64,000 bases of DNA from Pseudomonas sp. LB-090624 (GCF_003205205.1 NZ_QJRL01000006.1:159262-223261), one strand, 5' to 3'; counted from the first letter of the stretch, positions 34,670 to 44,320 are shown. The notes: generated by a model not told the origin, from the sequence alone. Made by a program: numbers and translations.

Positions 34670-35548
34670 CTACTTGCCCCGCTGCATCCACGCCGCCCCC
34701 AACCCGCTGAGGCATATCACCGAGATGCCCACCAGGCTCAGGGTATCCGGGACCTGGCTGTACACCACGAACCCAAGCAAGCCGGCAAACACGATCTGGC
34801 AATAGCTGAAGGGCGCCAGCATCGCCGGGGCCGCATGACGGAAGGCCTGGGTCAGCAGCAGGTGCGCGGTCATGCCAAAGCCGCCCAGCGCCAGCATCAG
34901 CAGCGCATGGTCCCAACGCGGTACCTCCCAGAAGAACGGCACCAGCGCACTCATCGCCAATGTGTTGCACAGCCCCGCATAGAAGTTACTGGTGGTCGGG
35001 CTGTCATGCGCAGCGAGTATGCGCGTCAGCAACTGATAGAAGCAAAAGCCCAATGCTGAACCGAACGGGTAAAGGATCGCCGGGGTAAACATAGCCCCGC
35101 CCGGGTGCACCACCACCAGCACGCCGATGAAGCCCAGCACCACTGCCACCCACTGTCCCACCGTCACCCGCTCTTTCAACAGCGGCGCCGACAGCGCAGT
35201 GACCAGCACCGGGGCAAGGAAGTTGACCGCGGTGGCCTCGGCCAGCGGCAGGTATTGCAAGCCGGCGGTGAATAGCAGGCTGGTGCTCAGCAGGCTCAAG
35301 GCGCGCAAGGTTTGCAACAGCGGGCGGCGGGTACGCAGTACATTGAGGCCGGCCTTGGGCAGGAAAATGCCGGCCATCAGCAGGGTATGCACCACATAAC
35401 GCGCCCACACCACCATGACAATCGGGTACAGGCCGCCAAGGAACTTGGACAAGGCATCGTGGCTGGCGAAGAGGAACGTCGCCACCACCACCAGGGCAAT
35501 ACCGCGCAGGGGTTGGTTGACGCCGGACAGCGGTGTGCTGGAACTCAT
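34670..35548 (-). CDS. DMT-family transporter (EamA/RhaT-like)
   Basis: This 292-residue inner-membrane protein has ten TM segments in two EamA repeats. The first contains FLFASHDALSKFL and YVVHTLLMAG; the second contains FGSALGFCFYQLLTRI and FSYCQIVFAGLLGFVVY. Such proteins export amino acids or metabolites. ATG 35548 is preferred, as the open frame upstream is non-coding in character. It is divergent from an aldo/keto reductase gene. Substrate unknown. Confidence 0.9.
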   Translation of the reverse strand: MSSSTPLSGVNQPLRGIALVVVATFLFASHDALSKFLGGLYPIVMVVWARYVVHTLLMAGIFLPKAGLNVLRTRRPLLQTLRALSLLSTSLLFTAGLQYLPLAEATAVNFLAPVLVTALSAPLLKERVTVGQWVAVVLGFIGVLVVVHPGGAMFTPAILYPFGSALGFCFYQLLTRILAAHDSPTTSNFYAGLCNTLAMSALVPFFWEVPRWDHALLMLALGGFGMTAHLLLTQAFRHAAPAMLAPFSYCQIVFAGLLGFVVYSQVPDTLSLVGISVICLSGLGAAWMQRGK

Positions 35549-35796
35549 GGCTCTCTCGATGACGGCGCGGCCCGATGCCGCGCCCAGGAAAGGCCGCACA
35601 GGCATACACCTGGCGGGTGTAACAGCTCGAATTCTAGAAGAGATGCAGCAGGATAAGGAAGTTGATTCACCGTTTGTCCAGCACGGGAGCAATTTGTGTT
35701 CGCTGATCGACCACTTTATGCCTCGCACGCATGGCCCGGGGGCTGCTGATCACCGACCATCGAACACGACCCCTGCCCACCCTACAAGGAATTTAC

Positions 35797-36621
35797 ATGC
35801 AAAGGCTCACCACCCGTAACGGCCTGGACCTCCCCGCAATCGGCCTGGGCACCTGGCCGATGACTGGCAGCGAGTGCACGGCCGCCGTGCACCAAGCCCT
35901 GGACGTGGGTTACCGGCACATCGACACCGCCACCGCCTACGACAACGAGGCGGCTGTCGGCCAGGCGCTGCGCGACAGCGATGTGCCTCGCGAGCAGATC
36001 CACCTCACCACCAAGGTCTGGTGGGACCGCCTTGAGCCAAAAGCCATGCGCCAGTCGCTGGAAGACAGCCTGCGCGCCCTGGGGACCGAACAGGTCGACC
36101 TGTTCCACATCCACTGGCCCGGCAAGGACTGGGACCTGGCGCACAGTATCGACACGTTGGTGGCCTTGCGTGACGAGGGCAAGGCGCGCCATATCGGCGT
36201 GGCCAACTTCCCGCTGGGGCTGCTGCGCCAGGTGATCGAGACCCTGGGCGCGCCGTTGTCGGCGATCCAGGTGGAATACCACGTGCTACTTGGCCAGCAA
36301 CCGCTGCTCGACTACGCCCGCAGCCACGACCTGCTGCTGACCGCTTATACCCCACTGGCCCGCGGCCAGGCAGCGGCGCAACCGGTCATTCAGGAAATCG
36401 CCCGCAAGCACGGCGTGCTGCCCAGCCAGGTGGCACTGAAGTGGCTGCTGGACCAGGACGGGGTGGCAGCGATACCCAAGGCCAGCAGCCGGGAAAACCA
36501 GTTGGCCAACCTGGCAGCATTGAACGTGCGCCTGGATGATGAAGACCGCGCAGCGATTGCCCGGCTGCCGAAGGACCAGCGCGTGGTCAGCCCGGCGTTT
36601 GCGCCGGACTGGAATAGCTGA
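35797..36621 (+). CDS. Aldo/keto reductase
   Basis: This 274-residue NADPH-dependent reductase has the (beta/alpha)8 family marks: GLGTWPM, GYRHIDTATAYDNE with catalytic Asp and Tyr, TTKVWWD with the Lys, HWPG with His, and IPKASSRENQLANLAAL for NADPH. The arrangement is like 2,5-diketo-gluconate reductases (DkgB-like). ATG 35797 follows AAGGA. It is convergent with the GGDEF/EAL gene, with only 20 bases between stops. Confidence 0.92.
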   Translation: MQRLTTRNGLDLPAIGLGTWPMTGSECTAAVHQALDVGYRHIDTATAYDNEAAVGQALRDSDVPREQIHLTTKVWWDRLEPKAMRQSLEDSLRALGTEQVDLFHIHWPGKDWDLAHSIDTLVALRDEGKARHIGVANFPLGLLRQVIETLGAPLSAIQVEYHVLLGQQPLLDYARSHDLLLTAYTPLARGQAAAQPVIQEIARKHGVLPSQVALKWLLDQDGVAAIPKASSRENQLANLAALNVRLDDEDRAAIARLPKDQRVVSPAFAPDWNS

Positions 36622-36641
36622 GTTGCGCGCAGACCGCCCCT

Positions 36642-38738
36642 TCAAACCCGGGTAATGATCTGCTTCAAACGCTCGCTGGCCGGCGCCGGCCGCCCGTACA
36701 GGTAGCCCTGGAAGTGCGAACAGCCCTCCGCGGCCAGCCGGCGCATCTGTTCCTCCGACTCCACGCCCTCGGCGGTGGTCTTGATCATCAGGCTGTTGGA
36801 CAAATCGGTGATCGCACGGATGATCGACATCGCCTCGCGGCTGTCGCACATGTCGTGCACGAACGACTTGTCGATCTTGATCCGGTCGAACGGGAACGAC
36901 CGCAGGTAGCCCAGCGACGAATACCCGGTGCCAAAGTCGTCCAGCGAAATCGACACCCCCAGGTCTTTTAGCGCGCGCAAAGTACGCACATTGTCTTCGC
37001 TGTTGCCCAGCAGCACCGACTCGGTAATTTCCAGCTCCAACCGCTGCGGCGCCAGGCCAGAGTCGGCCAGCGCCAGGGCGACGATGTGCACCAGGTTGCC
37101 GTTCTTGAACTGCACCGCCGACAGGTTGACCGAAACGGTCTGCTCACTGTCCCAGCTGGCCGCCTCCTGGCAGGCCAGGTTCAGCGCGCGGGTACCGAGT
37201 TCGTGGATCAGGCCGGTTTCTTCGGCGATGGGGATGAAGTCCATCGGCATGACCATACCGCGGGTCGGGTGCTCCCAGCGCAACAGCGCCTCATAACCGG
37301 TGACGCTGCTGGTCTGATGGTCGACCACCGGCTGGTAGTGCAGTTGCAACTGGCCCAGGTGCAGCGCCGTGCGCAAGTCGGTTTCCACCAGACGACGCTG
37401 GCGGGCAGCAACGTCCAGCTCGACGTCGAAGCACTCATAGCGGTTGCGACCGTTGCGCTTGGCTTCATACAGCGCCATGTCGGCATAGCCCAGCAGTTGC
37501 TCAGCCTGGTCGTTGTCATCCGGTGCGATGGCAATGCCGATACTGACGCCCACGCTGAACTGGTGCCCTTCTATCTGGAACGGCGGGTAAATGGCATTGA
37601 TCAGTCGCTGTGCGGTATTGCAGGCCGCCTCGCGGTTTTCCAGGCCGGTGAGCACCACGGCGAACTCGTCGCCGCCCAGCCGGGCCAGGGTGTCGTGTTC
37701 ACGCAGTTCGCGGCGCAGGCGCTTGCCAAGGGCACGCAGCAGCTTGTCGCCAAAGGCATGGCCGAGCGAGTCGTTGATGTTCTTGAAATTGTCCAGGTCC
37801 AGGCACAAGGCGGCGGTCAGCTTGTCGTGCTCGCTGCCGCGCACCAAGGCCTGGCGCAGGCGTTCGTTGAACAGTGTGCGGTTGGGCAGCCCGGTAAGCG
37901 CATCGTGGTGCGCCATGTGGTGGATCTGCGCGTGGGCGGCCAATTCTTCGGTAGCGTCCTCGGCCACGAACAGCACGTAGTCGGCCTGGCCCTCGCGGTT
38001 CTGGCTGAGCAAGGTACGGCTGCGCAGGGTGCGCGGGCCACGGGCGGTATCGACGCGGGTTTCGGCGGCATGGCCCTTGGTGCTGCGGGCACCGCGCACC
38101 AGTTGCTGCTGCAGGAATTCGGCCGCCGCCGGTGCCAGGCAGTCGCTGGGCAGTTGGCCGATCATGGTGCGCTGCGGCCCGCCGAACAGGCGCTCGGCCT
38201 GCTGGTTGGCCAACAAAATCCGCTGGCTTTCCAGGTCCTGGACGATGACGCTGGCGGGAATGTTGGCAATCACCGAATCAAGAAACTGTGACAACTTGGC
38301 CATTTCCTGGCTGTACTGTTCGGCCAGCTCCTTGGCCCGCAGCAGTTCCTGTTCCTGCTGGTAGCGTTCGGAAATGTCACGGGTGACCTTGGCGAAACCC
38401 ACCAGTTGCCCAGCGTCGTCGTACACCGCGTCGATCACCACATGGGCATGGAAAGCTGAGCCGTCCTTGCGCAGGCGTGAGCCGATTTCCTCGAAGCGGC
38501 CGGTGTTGCGCGCCTGCTCCAGGTTGAGCGCAGGCAACCCGGCAGCACGTTCGGCATCGCTGTAGAACAGCGAATAGTGCTGGCCAACGATTTCTTCGGC
38601 CTTGTAGCCCTTGGCGCGCTGCGCACCGGGGTTCCAGTTGGCAACGATACCTTCGGGCGTGAGCAGGTAGATGGCATAGTCCACCACACTCTGGATCAAC
38701 AGCCGGTACATGATGTCGGGGCTGGCAACTAGCGACAT
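36642..38738 (-). CDS. PAS-PAS-GGDEF-EAL cyclic-di-GMP protein
   Basis: This 698-residue soluble signalling protein has a first PAS domain (residues about 10-125, with KVTRDISERYQQEQELL at its end), a second PAS (150-265), GGDEF (275-440) and EAL (450-698). The diguanylate cyclase site is intact (GGDEF at 355-359), with an RxxD inhibitory site at 346-349. The EAL site is intact (EAL at 483-485, with NLSAVQFKN, ELEITESVLL and DDFGTGYSSLGYL). So both synthesis and breakdown of c-di-GMP are possible. No TM segment is seen. ATG 38738 has AGGTAAA upstream; the frame is open to 38876, but that part is non-coding in character. Confidence 0.92.
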   Translation of the reverse strand: MSLVASPDIMYRLLIQSVVDYAIYLLTPEGIVANWNPGAQRAKGYKAEEIVGQHYSLFYSDAERAAGLPALNLEQARNTGRFEEIGSRLRKDGSAFHAHVVIDAVYDDAGQLVGFAKVTRDISERYQQEQELLRAKELAEQYSQEMAKLSQFLDSVIANIPASVIVQDLESQRILLANQQAERLFGGPQRTMIGQLPSDCLAPAAAEFLQQQLVRGARSTKGHAAETRVDTARGPRTLRSRTLLSQNREGQADYVLFVAEDATEELAAHAQIHHMAHHDALTGLPNRTLFNERLRQALVRGSEHDKLTAALCLDLDNFKNINDSLGHAFGDKLLRALGKRLRRELREHDTLARLGGDEFAVVLTGLENREAACNTAQRLINAIYPPFQIEGHQFSVGVSIGIAIAPDDNDQAEQLLGYADMALYEAKRNGRNRYECFDVELDVAARQRRLVETDLRTALHLGQLQLHYQPVVDHQTSSVTGYEALLRWEHPTRGMVMPMDFIPIAEETGLIHELGTRALNLACQEAASWDSEQTVSVNLSAVQFKNGNLVHIVALALADSGLAPQRLELEITESVLLGNSEDNVRTLRALKDLGVSISLDDFGTGYSSLGYLRSFPFDRIKIDKSFVHDMCDSREAMSIIRAITDLSNSLMIKTTAEGVESEEQMRRLAAEGCSHFQGYLYGRPAPASERLKQIITRV

Positions 38739-38900
38739 GAACTTTACCTGAGCCTTTGCAGGGCATGAAAAGAGACCGGCAAGCGGGTGCCGGGCTTGAG
38801 TGAGCATTGATGGCATTATGCCGCCCATGACAATTTTGTGAAGTGGCTCACAAAAATGTCGCCATCCCTTCATCAAGGACGAACCAAGGCGAGGAACACC

Positions 38901-39395
38901 TCAGTGGCGAGCGCCGGTCACCAGGAAATTGAGCAAATCAGGATCATCATCCACGGCGATGGCCTGCGCCGGGCGGGACAGCTTGGCCAGCACGGCCTTG
39001 CAGAAGGCCACCGCGGGCGGGTCTTGCGCGTAGCAACGCAGCAGCCAGTCGCCTTCACCACCCAGCAGCTGCAATGCCACTGCCTGGCCGATGCCCTGGC
39101 GGCGGTACTTCTTCAGGATGAACAGGTCGGCCAGTTCCAGCGCATCGATGCCCGGCAGTTCGCTGCGCTCGACCAGCACGAAGCCGGCAATGAAGCCGTC
39201 CGCCAACACCAGGCAGGCGCGCCAGCCGTCATCCTGCCAATAGCGCTGCAGGTGCTCGTCGTGGATGTAGAAGCGGCCGTCCACCTCGACATCTTCCTGT
39301 TCCCAGTCGGAGGACTCATAGGCATAAAACTGGTACAGGTTGCGGATCAGCGGGGCCTGGTCCGCGGTGGTGGGCAACAGCGCGATGGGCAGCAT
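38901..39395 (-). CDS. GNAT-family N-acetyltransferase
   Basis: This 164-residue protein has the GNAT core: FIAGFVLVERSELPG, then the acetyl-CoA loop LFILKKYRRQGIGQAVALQL (RRQGIG). It is short and lacks other domains. It lies between the cat operon terminator and the GGDEF/EAL gene. The substrate is unknown. Confidence 0.88.
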   Translation of the reverse strand: MLPIALLPTTADQAPLIRNLYQFYAYESSDWEQEDVEVDGRFYIHDEHLQRYWQDDGWRACLVLADGFIAGFVLVERSELPGIDALELADLFILKKYRRQGIGQAVALQLLGGEGDWLLRCYAQDPPAVAFCKAVLAKLSRPAQAIAVDDDPDLLNFLVTGARH

Positions 39396-39445
39396 GGTGC
39401 GGGGCTCGGTTAAATTGCCGATTCTAGATCACCCGCCTGCGGCAG

Positions 39446-39484
39446 TAAAAAGCCCGGGCCCTCCCCGCACGGAAAGGCCCAGGC
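39446..39484 (-). terminator. Intrinsic terminator of catBCA
   Basis: On the minus strand GCCTGGGCC (39484-39476) pairs with GGCCCGGGC (39460-39452), one G-T pair, followed by TTTTTA (39451-39446). It lies about 95 bases downstream of the catA stop and 50 bases upstream of the next gene. Confidence 0.75.
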
Positions 39485-39578
39485 AAGAATCACAGCAGAT
39501 GATGGCTAGAGGTCTGCGGGGCGTGGGCGTTGTGCAGACCTTATGGTCGCGGCCTTGGGGCAGACCTCAAGCCGAAAC

Positions 39579-40514
39579 TCAGCCCTCCTGCAACGCCCGC
39601 GGGCGGTGACTGCGCGCCTCGGCCTCTGGCGCCTTGGCCGCCTGCAGGTGGAAGTCGAACGCCAGCTCGGCAAAGCGCTCGCCTTGCACGCCGCGGTCAT
39701 GCGCCGCCGCCGCATCCTCGACAAAGCGCAGGTCGCCGATCAGCCCGTCACGGGTGGCGTAGGCAAAGTCATCCCACAGGTACTGGTCACCGGCAAAGTT
39801 GATCTGCGTGGTCAGGTGCCGGTGCCCCGGTGCCGAGATGAAGAAGTGCACATGCGCCGGGCGCTGGCCGTGGCGGCCGAGCAGGTCGAGGCATTCCTGG
39901 GTCGGCCCCTGCGGGTCGCAGCCGTAACCCGACGGCACGATCGAGCGCGCACGGTAGCGGCCTTCGGCATCGGTGATGATACGGCGGCGCAGGTTGTACT
40001 CGGACTGGCTCGAGTCGAAGTACGAATAGGTGCCTTGGGTATTGGCGTGCCACAGGTCGACGGTAGCCCCGGCCAGCGGCTTGCCATCGGCATCGAACAC
40101 CTGGCCCTGGAGGAACATCACCACGCCAGGATCGGTGCCATCGTCCATGCGCACTTCACCTTGCGCCAGTGGAGCGCCGGCAACGTAAAGCGGCCCTTCG
40201 ATGGTGCGCGGGGTGCCACCGGCCAGGCCGGCTTCGGCGTCCTTGGCGTCCTGCAACAGGTCGAGGAAGTGCTCGATGCCAAGGCCGGCAGCCAGCAAGC
40301 CGGCCTCGTTACGGCCGCCCAGGCGGTTGAGGTAGTCAATGGCGTGCCAGAACTCGTCCTCGGTGACTTCCAGGTCTTCGACCAGGCGTGCGGTGTCTTG
40401 CAGTACGCGGCGGATGATCTGCTTGAAGCGCGGGTTGCCCTCGGCATGGTCCAGGCCAGCGACCTGGTTGAAGAAGGCTTGAATGTCGGCAGTGTGGGAA
40501 ATTTTCACGGTCAT
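39579..40514 (-). CDS. catA: Catechol 1,2-dioxygenase CatA
   Basis: This 311-residue intradiol dioxygenase cleaves catechol to cis,cis-muconate. The N-terminal helical lipid-binding/dimer domain (residues about 1-100) precedes the catalytic domain. The Fe(III) ligands are the Tyr in GPLYVAGAP, the Tyr in IVPSGYGCD, and two His in RPAHVHFFI and GHRHLTTQI. ATG 40514 (MTVKISHTADIQ) follows GAGGTGAG; a GTG three codons upstream is less likely. It is last of catB-catC-catA, followed by a terminator. Confidence 0.96.
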   Translation of the reverse strand: MTVKISHTADIQAFFNQVAGLDHAEGNPRFKQIIRRVLQDTARLVEDLEVTEDEFWHAIDYLNRLGGRNEAGLLAAGLGIEHFLDLLQDAKDAEAGLAGGTPRTIEGPLYVAGAPLAQGEVRMDDGTDPGVVMFLQGQVFDADGKPLAGATVDLWHANTQGTYSYFDSSQSEYNLRRRIITDAEGRYRARSIVPSGYGCDPQGPTQECLDLLGRHGQRPAHVHFFISAPGHRHLTTQINFAGDQYLWDDFAYATRDGLIGDLRFVEDAAAAHDRGVQGERFAELAFDFHLQAAKAPEAEARSHRPRALQEG

Positions 40515-40557
40515 CGTGCTCACCTCATATTGTTCTTGTCAGGTAGACAGGTGCGGA

Positions 40558-40848
40558 TCAGCGGTCGTCGCTGTGGATCGACGAGGGGTGCCGGCACAGG
40601 CCGTCGACCTCGATGTCCATGTACGGAAACAACGGTAACTGCATCAACGTGTCGTGCAGCGCCTCGACGCTGGGCACATCGAACACGCTGTAGTTGGCAT
40701 AGTGCCCGGCGATGCGCCACAGGTGGCGCCAGGTGCCTTCGCGCTGCAGGCGTTGGGCCAGTTCCTTTTCGTCGGCCTTCAGCTGGGCGGCCTTGGCCGG
40801 GTCCATGTCGACCGGCAATTTCACGGTCATCTTCACGTGGAACAACAT
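40558..40848 (-). CDS. catC: Muconolactone delta-isomerase CatC
   Basis: This 96-residue enzyme isomerises muconolactone to 3-oxoadipate enol-lactone in the beta-ketoadipate pathway. It begins MLFHVKMTVKLPVDMDP and contains RLQREGTWRHLWRIAGHYAN, typical of CatC; the length is exact for the family. It lies between catB and catA. Confidence 0.97.
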   Translation of the reverse strand: MLFHVKMTVKLPVDMDPAKAAQLKADEKELAQRLQREGTWRHLWRIAGHYANYSVFDVPSVEALHDTLMQLPLFPYMDIEVDGLCRHPSSIHSDDR

Positions 40849-40874
40849 GGTTCATCTCCTTGCTTGCTATGCAA

Positions 40875-41996
40875 TCAGCGACGGGCGAAGCGCGCCAGGC
40901 GCTGTTCGTCCAGGGTCAGGCCCAGGCCTGGTGTACGGGGGATGTGCAACTGGAAGTCACGGTACTGCGGCGGCTCGTTGACGATTTCTTCGGTCAGCAG
41001 CAATGGCCCGAACAGCTCAGTGCCCCAGGTCAGCTGGCGCAGGGTCAGGAAGGCATGGGCCGAAGCCAAGGTACCGATCGAGCCTTCGAGCATGGTGCCG
41101 CCGTACAGGGCAATACCCGCGGCCTCGGCGATTTGCGCGGTGCGCAGCACGGCACGTGGGCCACCGTTCTTGGCGATTTTCAGGGCGAAGATGCTGGCGG
41201 CGCCGTCGGCGGCCAGGCTGAAGGCGTCTTCGACGCTTTCGATCGACTCATCGGCCATGATCGGTGCCGGGCTGCGCTGGTTAAGGCGCACCTGACCACC
41301 GCGGTTGACACGCGAAATCGGTTGTTCAATCAGGTCGATGCCGTTATCGCCGAGCACCTGGCAGGCTCGCAAAGCCTGGGACTCATCCCAGTACTGGTTG
41401 ACATCGACACGCACGCTGGCGCTGTCGCCCAGCTCGCGCTTGATCGCCACTACGTGCCTTAGGTCCTGCTCAACCGGGTTGGCGCCGATCTTCAGCTTGA
41501 ACACCCGGTGCCGGCGGATTTCCAGCATGTGCTGGGCTTCGCCGATGTCGCGCGCGGTATCGCCGCTGGCCAGGGTCCAGGCCACTTCCAGGCTGTCACG
41601 CACACGGCCACCCAGCAGTTCGCTGACCGGCAGGCCCAGGCGCTTGCCCTGGGCGTCGAGCAAGGCACTTTCGATACCCGACTTGGCAAAGGTGTTGCCC
41701 TTGGCCAGCTTGTCCAGTTTGAGCATGGCGGCGTTGATGTTGTCTGCCGGCAGGCCGATCAGCGCCGGGGCCAGGTGCGCGTCGATATTGGCCTTGATGC
41801 CCTCGGGGCTTTCGTAGCCATAGGCCAGGCCACCAATGGTGGTGGCCTCGCCGATACCTTCCACACCATCGCTGCAGCGGATGCGCAATACCACCAAGGT
41901 CTGCTGCTGCATGGTATGCATGGCCAGCTTGTGCGGGCGAATGGTCGGCAGGTCGACGATCACTGCCTCGATACGTTCAATCAGCGCGCTTGTCAT
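40875..41996 (-). CDS. catB: Muconate cycloisomerase CatB
   Basis: This 373-residue enolase-superfamily enzyme converts cis,cis-muconate to muconolactone. The N-terminal capping domain includes PTIRPHKLAMHTM. The barrel has the catalytic KLKIG (second Lys), metal ligands in VDVNQYWDE, LIEQP and MADES, and the later Lys in ALKIAKNGG. It is first in the operon and divergent from catR. Confidence 0.97.
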   Translation of the reverse strand: MTSALIERIEAVIVDLPTIRPHKLAMHTMQQQTLVVLRIRCSDGVEGIGEATTIGGLAYGYESPEGIKANIDAHLAPALIGLPADNINAAMLKLDKLAKGNTFAKSGIESALLDAQGKRLGLPVSELLGGRVRDSLEVAWTLASGDTARDIGEAQHMLEIRRHRVFKLKIGANPVEQDLRHVVAIKRELGDSASVRVDVNQYWDESQALRACQVLGDNGIDLIEQPISRVNRGGQVRLNQRSPAPIMADESIESVEDAFSLAADGAASIFALKIAKNGGPRAVLRTAQIAEAAGIALYGGTMLEGSIGTLASAHAFLTLRQLTWGTELFGPLLLTEEIVNEPPQYRDFQLHIPRTPGLGLTLDEQRLARFARR

Positions 41997-42131
41997 TGTT
42001 GCCAGGTCTCGTCAGGTCGGGCAGCCAGTTGCAGGCCCGAATGGTGCATTAACTTGATTGTTCAAGGATTGCGCGAGACCCTGACCAGCGTCCAATATCA
42101 AATGAATCTCCCACCATACCCTGGAGGTCTG
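41997..42131. promoter_or_regulatory. catB-catR divergent control region
   Basis: This 135-base region between catB and catR should hold the catBCA promoter and the CatR sites that act with muconate as inducer. I did not identify the individual binding sites with certainty. ACCATACCCTGGAGGT immediately precedes catR and includes its ribosome site. Confidence 0.55.
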
Positions 42132-43004
42132 ATGGAGCTGCGCCACCTGCGTTATTTCAAGGTTCTGGCCGAGACCCTGAACTTCACCCGCGCCGCCGAG
42201 CTGCTGCACATTGCCCAGCCACCGCTGAGCCGGCAGATCAGCCAGCTGGAAGATCAGCTCGGCACCCTGCTGGTGGTGCGCGAACGCCCGCTGCGGCTGA
42301 CCGAGGCCGGCCGGTTCTTCTACGAGCAGACGTGCACCGTGCTGCAGCAGTTGCAGAACATCAGCGACAACACCCTGCGTATTGGCCAGGGCCAGCGCCA
42401 GTGGCTGGGTATCGGCTTTGCGCCGTCCACGCTGTACACCGTGCTGCCGGAGCTGATCCGCGAACTGCGCCAGGACAGCGAGCTGGAGCTGGGCCTGAGC
42501 GAGATGACCACGCTGCAGCAGGTGGAAGCCTTGAAAAGCGGGCGCATCGATATTGCATTTGGGCGCATCCGCATCGACGACCCGGCCATTCACCAGCAGG
42601 TACTGTGCGAGGACCCGCTGGTGGCCGTGCTGCCCAAGGGCCACCCGCTGGCGGGCCAGCCCCTGAGCCTGTCGCAGCTCGCGGGGGAAGCGTTCATCCT
42701 CTACCCAGCCAATCCCCGCCCCAGTTACGCCGACCATATATTGGCGCTTTTCGCCCACCACGGCATGAGCATCCGGGTCAGCCAATGGGCCAATGAGCTG
42801 CAGACAGCGATTGGCCTGGTGGCCGTTGGCGTGGGCATTACCCTGGTGCCGGCGTCGGTGCAGCAGCAGCACCGTACCGATATCGAATACGTCGGCCTGC
42901 TGGACAGTGGCGCTGTCAGCCCGATCATCCTCAGCCGGCGCAAAGGTGATGTAAGCCCGATCGTGCAGCGTTGCCTGGCATTGATCGAGCAGCAGGCCCG
43001 ATGA
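42132..43004 (+). CDS. catR: CatR, LysR-family activator of catBCA
   Basis: This 290-residue regulator starts MELRHLRYFKVLAETLNFTR and continues AAELLHIAQPPLSRQISQLE, a CatR/BenM-type helix-turn-helix. The effector domain (RPLRLTEAGRFF and on) should bind cis,cis-muconate. ATG 42132 has GGAGG just upstream. Position, divergent from catB, is that known for catR in P. putida. Confidence 0.93.
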   Translation: MELRHLRYFKVLAETLNFTRAAELLHIAQPPLSRQISQLEDQLGTLLVVRERPLRLTEAGRFFYEQTCTVLQQLQNISDNTLRIGQGQRQWLGIGFAPSTLYTVLPELIRELRQDSELELGLSEMTTLQQVEALKSGRIDIAFGRIRIDDPAIHQQVLCEDPLVAVLPKGHPLAGQPLSLSQLAGEAFILYPANPRPSYADHILALFAHHGMSIRVSQWANELQTAIGLVAVGVGITLVPASVQQQHRTDIEYVGLLDSGAVSPIILSRRKGDVSPIVQRCLALIEQQAR

Positions 43005-43125
43005 ACAGGCTGCCCCATTTGCGCTGCCTGTGTGTTCGCCACCCTCGGGCAGCAGCGGTCGGGCAGTAGAAAGGCCGCCCCGCTTACGCCACAATCGACC
43101 GCCAGGTTCAAACCGGACACCCCGC

Positions 43126-44289
43126 ATGCTCACCACCCTCGCCATCGGCAATTACCGCTCGATCAATCACCTCGTACTGCCCTTGGGCCAGCTCAACCTG
43201 GTGACCGGTGCCAACGGCAGCGGCAAGTCCAACTTGTACAAGGCCCTGCGGCTGCTCGCCGAAACCGCCCAAGGCGGTGTGATCGAAGCCCTTGCCAGGG
43301 AAGGCGGGCTGGATTCGACCTGGTGGGCCGGGCCAGAGATGAGTGCGCGCATGAAGCGCGGTGAGGTACCGATCCAAGGGCAGCATCCGAGCGAGGCCAG
43401 GCGCCTGCGCCTGGGCTTTGCCACCGAGGACTTCGGCTTCGCCATCTCCCTCGGCTTGCCGATCCCGCTGCCTTATCCCACCGCCTTCATGCTTGACCCC
43501 GAAATCAAGACTGAAGTCATCTGGGCTGCCGGGGCCTATCGGCCTTCGTCGTCGCTGGTAGAACGCAAGAATGCCCTGGTACGGGCCCGCGAGGGCAATG
43601 CCTGGACGGTGCTCGACCAGCATGCCGACAGCTGCGAGAGCTTCTTCAGTATCGTTGGCCGGCCAAGGCAGGCCCCGGAAATTGGCGAGCTGCGGGCATT
43701 CATCAACAGCTGGCGGTTCTACGACCACTTTCGCATCGACCGTGATGCGCCGTGCCGTCAGCCACAACTGGGGACTCGCTCACCGGTGCTGCATCACGAC
43801 GGGCGCAACCTGGCCTCGGCGTTGCAGACCATTGTCGAGATTGGTGAGGTTGAAGACCTGGAAGAGGCACTCGAGGACGCGTTCCCCGGTAGCCGTCTGG
43901 AGATCAATGCGCCACCGGGCGGGCTGTTCAGTGTGCGGCTGCACCAGCATGGGCTTTTGCGGCCGCTTGAAGGTGCTGAATTGTCGGACGGCACGCTGCG
44001 CTATCTGTTGCTGATGGCTGCGCTGCTGACGCCGCGGCCACCATCGTTGATGGTGCTGAACGAACCGGAAACCAGCCTGCACGCCGACCTGCTGCCGGCC
44101 CTGGCGCGGCTGATTATCCGGGCGTCTGGCCGTAGCCAGGTCTGGGTGGTATCGCACAGTGCGCCATTGATTGCAGCGCTGTCGGCGTGTGACGGGTGCA
44201 ATGTGCTAGAGCTGGAAAAGGTACAAGGGCAAACCCAACTACGCGGGGTGGGGATGTTGGATGAGCCGCTGTGGCGGTGGGTTGATTGA
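43126..44289 (+). CDS. AAA-family ATPase (RecF/SMC-like, AAA_21)
   Basis: This 387-residue protein has the ABC/SMC-type ATPase core in one chain. The N-terminus is IGNYRSINHLVLPLGQLNLV, with Walker A TGANGSGKSNLYKAL; a middle insertion runs to about residue 280. The signature-like ELSDGTLRYLLLMAALL, Walker B PSLMVLNEPETSLH and switch VVSHSAPLI complete it. There is no nuclease or TOPRIM domain. Related lone ATPases occur in many genomes, sometimes beside defence nucleases; none is visible here. ATG 43126 is the natural N-terminus. Function unknown. Confidence 0.88.
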   Translation: MLTTLAIGNYRSINHLVLPLGQLNLVTGANGSGKSNLYKALRLLAETAQGGVIEALAREGGLDSTWWAGPEMSARMKRGEVPIQGQHPSEARRLRLGFATEDFGFAISLGLPIPLPYPTAFMLDPEIKTEVIWAAGAYRPSSSLVERKNALVRAREGNAWTVLDQHADSCESFFSIVGRPRQAPEIGELRAFINSWRFYDHFRIDRDAPCRQPQLGTRSPVLHHDGRNLASALQTIVEIGEVEDLEEALEDAFPGSRLEINAPPGGLFSVRLHQHGLLRPLEGAELSDGTLRYLLLMAALLTPRPPSLMVLNEPETSLHADLLPALARLIIRASGRSQVWVVSHSAPLIAALSACDGCNVLELEKVQGQTQLRGVGMLDEPLWRWVD

Positions 44290-44320
44290 GCCCGGCGACA
44301 ATGATAGCCCGGGGACCGTC

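Noticed and set aside
39543..41462. 639-codon plus-strand open frame antisense to catA, catC and catB
   Set aside because: The minus-strand genes are unmistakable; the plus frame has no domain and is a by-product of high GC codon bias.
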